5,998 nucleotides of DNA from contig MFKH01000016.1 in NCBI GenBank assembly GCA_001779505.1, positions 16,419-22,416 on the forward strand, in the 5' to 3' direction. The notes under the pieces are model-generated. The model worked only from the letters and a program-made list of their open reading frames with translations, was not told the origin of the DNA and ran no database searches. Position 1 is the stretch's first letter, and the number at the start of each line of letters is the position of its first letter. Positions 3,814-5,998 of this stretch are shown piece by piece. The position numbers were made by a program, and so were the translations under genes. This DNA is from Candidatus Jorgensenbacteria bacterium GWA1_54_12. Lineage in GTDB: Bacteria > Patescibacteriota > Minisyncoccia > UBA6257 > GWB1-50-10.

Positions 3814-5088
3814 TTATTCGTACATGCCTTTCTTTTGAAGCCAGCGCGCGTCCTGGCGGACAAGAAGCTCGCGTGCCCGTTCCGGCTCTGCCATAACTTC
3901 TTTTACCGCCTTTTCCAGCCGCACTGCTTGCGATGCTTTGAGGAGCACAACGTCCCCCGCTTTCAGTTTTTCTTCTAGAAACTTTCCTGCTTCCCCGACG
4001 GTTTCAAAATGATGCACGGCACTTGCCTCCATTCCTTCCGTGAGTGCCGCGGCGGAGATAAGCTTCCCCCGCAGACCGACGGTAATAAGCATATCGGCGG
4101 CGTGCGCGGCAAGTTTCCCCGAGCGCTCATGCGCTTCAAGCGTATACTTCCCGAGTTCCAGCATATCTCCCAAAACGGCGATGCGCCGTTTCTTCATTGG
4201 AGCGAGCGTCCGGAGCGCTTCTTCCATCGCCAAGGGCGAGGCATTATACGTGTCATCAATGAGCAGGCTCTTTTTGACTCCGCGCAGAACGCGCAATCTT
4301 CCTTGCGGCGGGCGGTAGTCGTTTAAGGCCTCCGAAATACTAACGAGATTCATGCTGAAAATCAATCCGACCGCTCCCGCCGCCGCCGCGGCACAGCTTT
4401 GCGCTTTGCCGAGTGCTCCCTCAATGCGCACGGGTATGAAATTTCCCCGATATTCAAGTTTCATAACGGAGCCTTGCATCTCTTTCAAGACCTGCTCAAA
4501 ACTCGAAACGCGCACCGCCGCCGATTCATCAAACCCGTACGTTAGGATATGCGCCCGCGTTTCTTTCGCCATTTCGGCAACCGCAGAATCATCGGCGGCG
4601 AGAACGGCGTGAGAAGCCGCCGACAAGGCGCGCACAAGTTTCGCCTTTTCCTTTACCACCTGCTCTTTCCCTGCAAAAAACTCCACATGCACGGGCACAT
4701 CGCCAATCGCCGTCACAACCGCCACATCGGGGCGCGCAATGCTCAAGAGATAGTCCATGTCGCCCGGCCGGTCTACTCCGTATTCCAAAACGAGCACTTC
4801 AGGGTAACGGCGCGTTCGCACGATGAGCCGCATGATGGAGGCGAGAATAACCCGCATCCAAAAAAATACTCCTCCCGTTTTCTGCCAGTCGCCGAGAATC
4901 GCAAGCGGAAAGCCGATTTCATTGTTAAAACTCTTTGCTGATGCCCGTATCCGCCGCAGGCGCGAGAGAACGGCGCCGATGGCGAGTTTCGTTGACGTTT
5001 TGCCGACATTCCCCGTAACGCCAACAATCACCGGTTTGTAGCGGCGAATCGTTGCACGAGCGAGTATGCGCAAGAGTTTTCCCAGCAT
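3814..5088 (-). CDS. murF: UDP-MurNAc-tripeptide--D-Ala-D-Ala ligase (MurF), short N-terminus
   Basis: A 424-aa Mur ligase that adds D-Ala-D-Ala to the UDP-MurNAc-tripeptide in the cytoplasm with ATP. Seen in order: P-loop GVTGNVGKTSTK (23-34); SFNNEIGFPL (53-62), a MurF hallmark; VLEYGVDRPGD (100-110); TAIGDVPVHVEFF (126-138); lysine-rich KEQVVKEKAKL (141-151); IDDTYNASP (277-285); AVLGDMLELG (304-313); and LLKASQAVRLEKAV (382-395). The N-terminal domain that holds the UDP-MurNAc part in normal MurF (about 80-100 residues before the P-loop) is missing. This is not a truncation by the window, since the gene starts 2 nt after the PBP stop. The segment 70-98 is unusually hydrophobic (GVFFWMRVILASIMRLIV) and may touch the membrane. 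There is no Shine-Dalgarno before ATG 5088, so coupling to the PBP gene is likely. A related Mur-ligase-like enzyme with another substrate is the main alternative. Confidence 0.9.
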   Translation of the reverse strand: MLGKLLRILARATIRRYKPVIVGVTGNVGKTSTKLAIGAVLSRLRRIRASAKSFNNEIGFPLAILGDWQKTGGVFFWMRVILASIMRLIVRTRRYPEVLVLEYGVDRPGDMDYLLSIARPDVAVVTAIGDVPVHVEFFAGKEQVVKEKAKLVRALSAASHAVLAADDSAVAEMAKETRAHILTYGFDESAAVRVSSFEQVLKEMQGSVMKLEYRGNFIPVRIEGALGKAQSCAAAAAGAVGLIFSMNLVSISEALNDYRPPQGRLRVLRGVKKSLLIDDTYNASPLAMEEALRTLAPMKKRRIAVLGDMLELGKYTLEAHERSGKLAAHAADMLITVGLRGKLISAAALTEGMEASAVHHFETVGEAGKFLEEKLKAGDVVLLKASQAVRLEKAVKEVMAEPERARELLVRQDARWLQKKGMYE

Positions 5089-5090
5089 GA

Positions 5091-5998
5091 TTATTCGAGA
5101 TTATCGGGCGGGACGTTGTAATGGCCAAGCACAAACTGCATAAGCCTGCGGAATGCGGGCACAACCGTTTGGCCGGCAAGCAAAACTTCGGGCTTGTCCA
5201 ATTTTAAGAGTATCACAAATTGCGGGTTCGAAACCGGCGCGAAGCCCACGAAGGTATGTACATATTCTTCCGTGTATCCGCCGCTCTCAAAGTCCGGTAT
5301 CTGCGCCGTGCCTGTTTTTCCGGCGACGCGATATCCATCAACCGCCCCGATGACTGCTTTGTTGACGGCGCTCTCCATCATTTCCGTGACCGCCGCCGCA
5401 GTCGCTTCGCTTATGACCCGCCGCACCACGTGCGGCGCATGTTCGGCGTTTAAGTACGGACGCATAAGATTGCCGCCGTTCGCCAAGGCACTGTAAGCGT
5501 TAATAAGTTCCAAGGGCGTTACCGCAATGCCTTGGCCGAATGAGGCGGTTGCAAGGTCAATTTCGCGTGAGCCGATACGCGAAAGGTTCGCCAAGTTTCC
5601 GGCGACTTCGTGCGGAAGGTCTACTCCCGTTTCGCTCCCGAAACCGAATTTTTCAAAATACGAGAGGAGTGATTTTCTTCCCGTTTTGCGCCCGGCAAAC
5701 ACCGCACCGGTATTCACCGACCCCTCAATCACCTGCCGCATGGTAATTTCCCCGTGTGCTTTGCCGTCCCAGTTGCCGATTGTTTTCCCGTTCAGCGTAA
5801 TCTCCCCCTTGTCCCAATACGTGGTGTCGGGAGTGATGATGTTAAGGTCAATTCCTGCCGCCATCGTCATGGGCTTCATGACCGAGCCGGGTTCATACAA
5901 ATATTCCACTGCCGGATTTCCAAACCGCCCTACCAGATATTTGCCGTATTCGTTCGGGTCAAACGACGGATAGTGCGCAATGGCGAGAATCTTTCCCG
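5091..5998 (-). CDS. Class B penicillin-binding protein transpeptidase (FtsI/PBP2 type), N-terminus outside window
   Basis: The C-terminal 301 residues are visible and the frame runs on past the right edge. It is the transpeptidase domain that crosslinks peptidoglycan stems outside the membrane. GKILAIAHYPSFDPN (1-15) is the usual run-up. YEPGSVMKP holds the SxxK motif with the catalytic serine at visible residue 38 and lysine at 41. EGSVNTGAV holds SxN (93-95). VAGKTGTAQ holds KTGT (227-230). FGQGIAVTPLELINAYSALANGG (153-175) is the typical helix before it. I see no C-terminal PASTA domains; the protein ends shortly after the fold (NVPPDNLE). The place directly before murF fits the order of division/cell-wall clusters and favours an FtsI (divisome) role. 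A PBP2/elongasome or SpoVD-like role cannot be excluded without the N-terminus, so I leave the symbol empty. Confidence 0.93.
   Translation of the reverse strand, partial: GKILAIAHYPSFDPNEYGKYLVGRFGNPAVEYLYEPGSVMKPMTMAAGIDLNIITPDTTYWDKGEITLNGKTIGNWDGKAHGEITMRQVIEGSVNTGAVFAGRKTGRKSLLSYFEKFGFGSETGVDLPHEVAGNLANLSRIGSREIDLATASFGQGIAVTPLELINAYSALANGGNLMRPYLNAEHAPHVVRRVISEATAAAVTEMMESAVNKAVIGAVDGYRVAGKTGTAQIPDFESGGYTEEYVHTFVGFAPVSNPQFVILLKLDKPEVLLAGQTVVPAFRRLMQFVLGHYNVPPDNLE

Noticed and set aside
3732..3863. Upstream extension of the GIY-YIG frame (ATG 3794 or earlier)
   Set aside because: It would add an Arg-rich tail translated from the tRNA remnant and palindromes. The GIY-YIG family normally starts right at the first motif, as ATG 3731 does.
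1..5998. CRISPR array, insertion sequence or phage genes
   Set aside because: No regularly spaced direct repeats, transposase motifs, terminal inverted repeats around a gene or phage structural proteins are visible.

Overview
The window looks like a piece of a small-genome bacterium of the Candidate Phyla Radiation (Patescibacteria, probably Parcubacteria-like). This is an inference. It rests on compact gene packing, an N-terminally short MurF, small CPR-style membrane and GIY-YIG proteins, lone hypothetical genes with their own promoters and terminators, and a tRNA without an encoded CCA end. Every gene I can support reads on the minus strand, so the biological order runs from right to left.

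Right part (5998 to 3814): the 3' part of a class B penicillin-binding protein (FtsI/PBP2 type) is followed after 2 nt by murF. Together they are a fragment of a cell-wall/division (dcw-like) operon: MurF finishes the UDP-MurNAc-pentapeptide precursor and the PBP crosslinks the finished peptidoglycan.

Middle part (3813 to 3235): this is the unusual region. Just after murF lies a damaged copy of the 5' half of tRNA-Glu, split inside its anticodon loop by two adjacent 15-nt palindromes. Next come a small GIY-YIG nuclease gene, an intact tRNA-Glu(CUC) whose first 15 nt overlap the end of the nuclease gene, and a stretch of about 140 nt. That stretch folds on the minus strand into a multi-helix RNA, with G-U pairs that only work on that strand, and ends in a strong terminator. 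I read it as a candidate undescribed small RNA next to a possible tRNA-targeting mobile element.

Left-middle part (3236 to 2808): a lone gene for a 102-aa protein of unknown function has a consensus TTGACA promoter, an AGGAGG ribosome binding site and its own terminator.

Left part (2790 to 753): a TATAAT element starts an apparently leaderless operon of a small three-helix membrane protein, rmuC and a nucleotidyltransferase-fold protein, the last two closely coupled. At the left edge (767 to 1) is a second lone gene of unknown function. It has the same promoter and ribosome-binding-site design as the 102-aa gene, its -35 box lies in the last codons of the nucleotidyltransferase gene, and it runs off the window.
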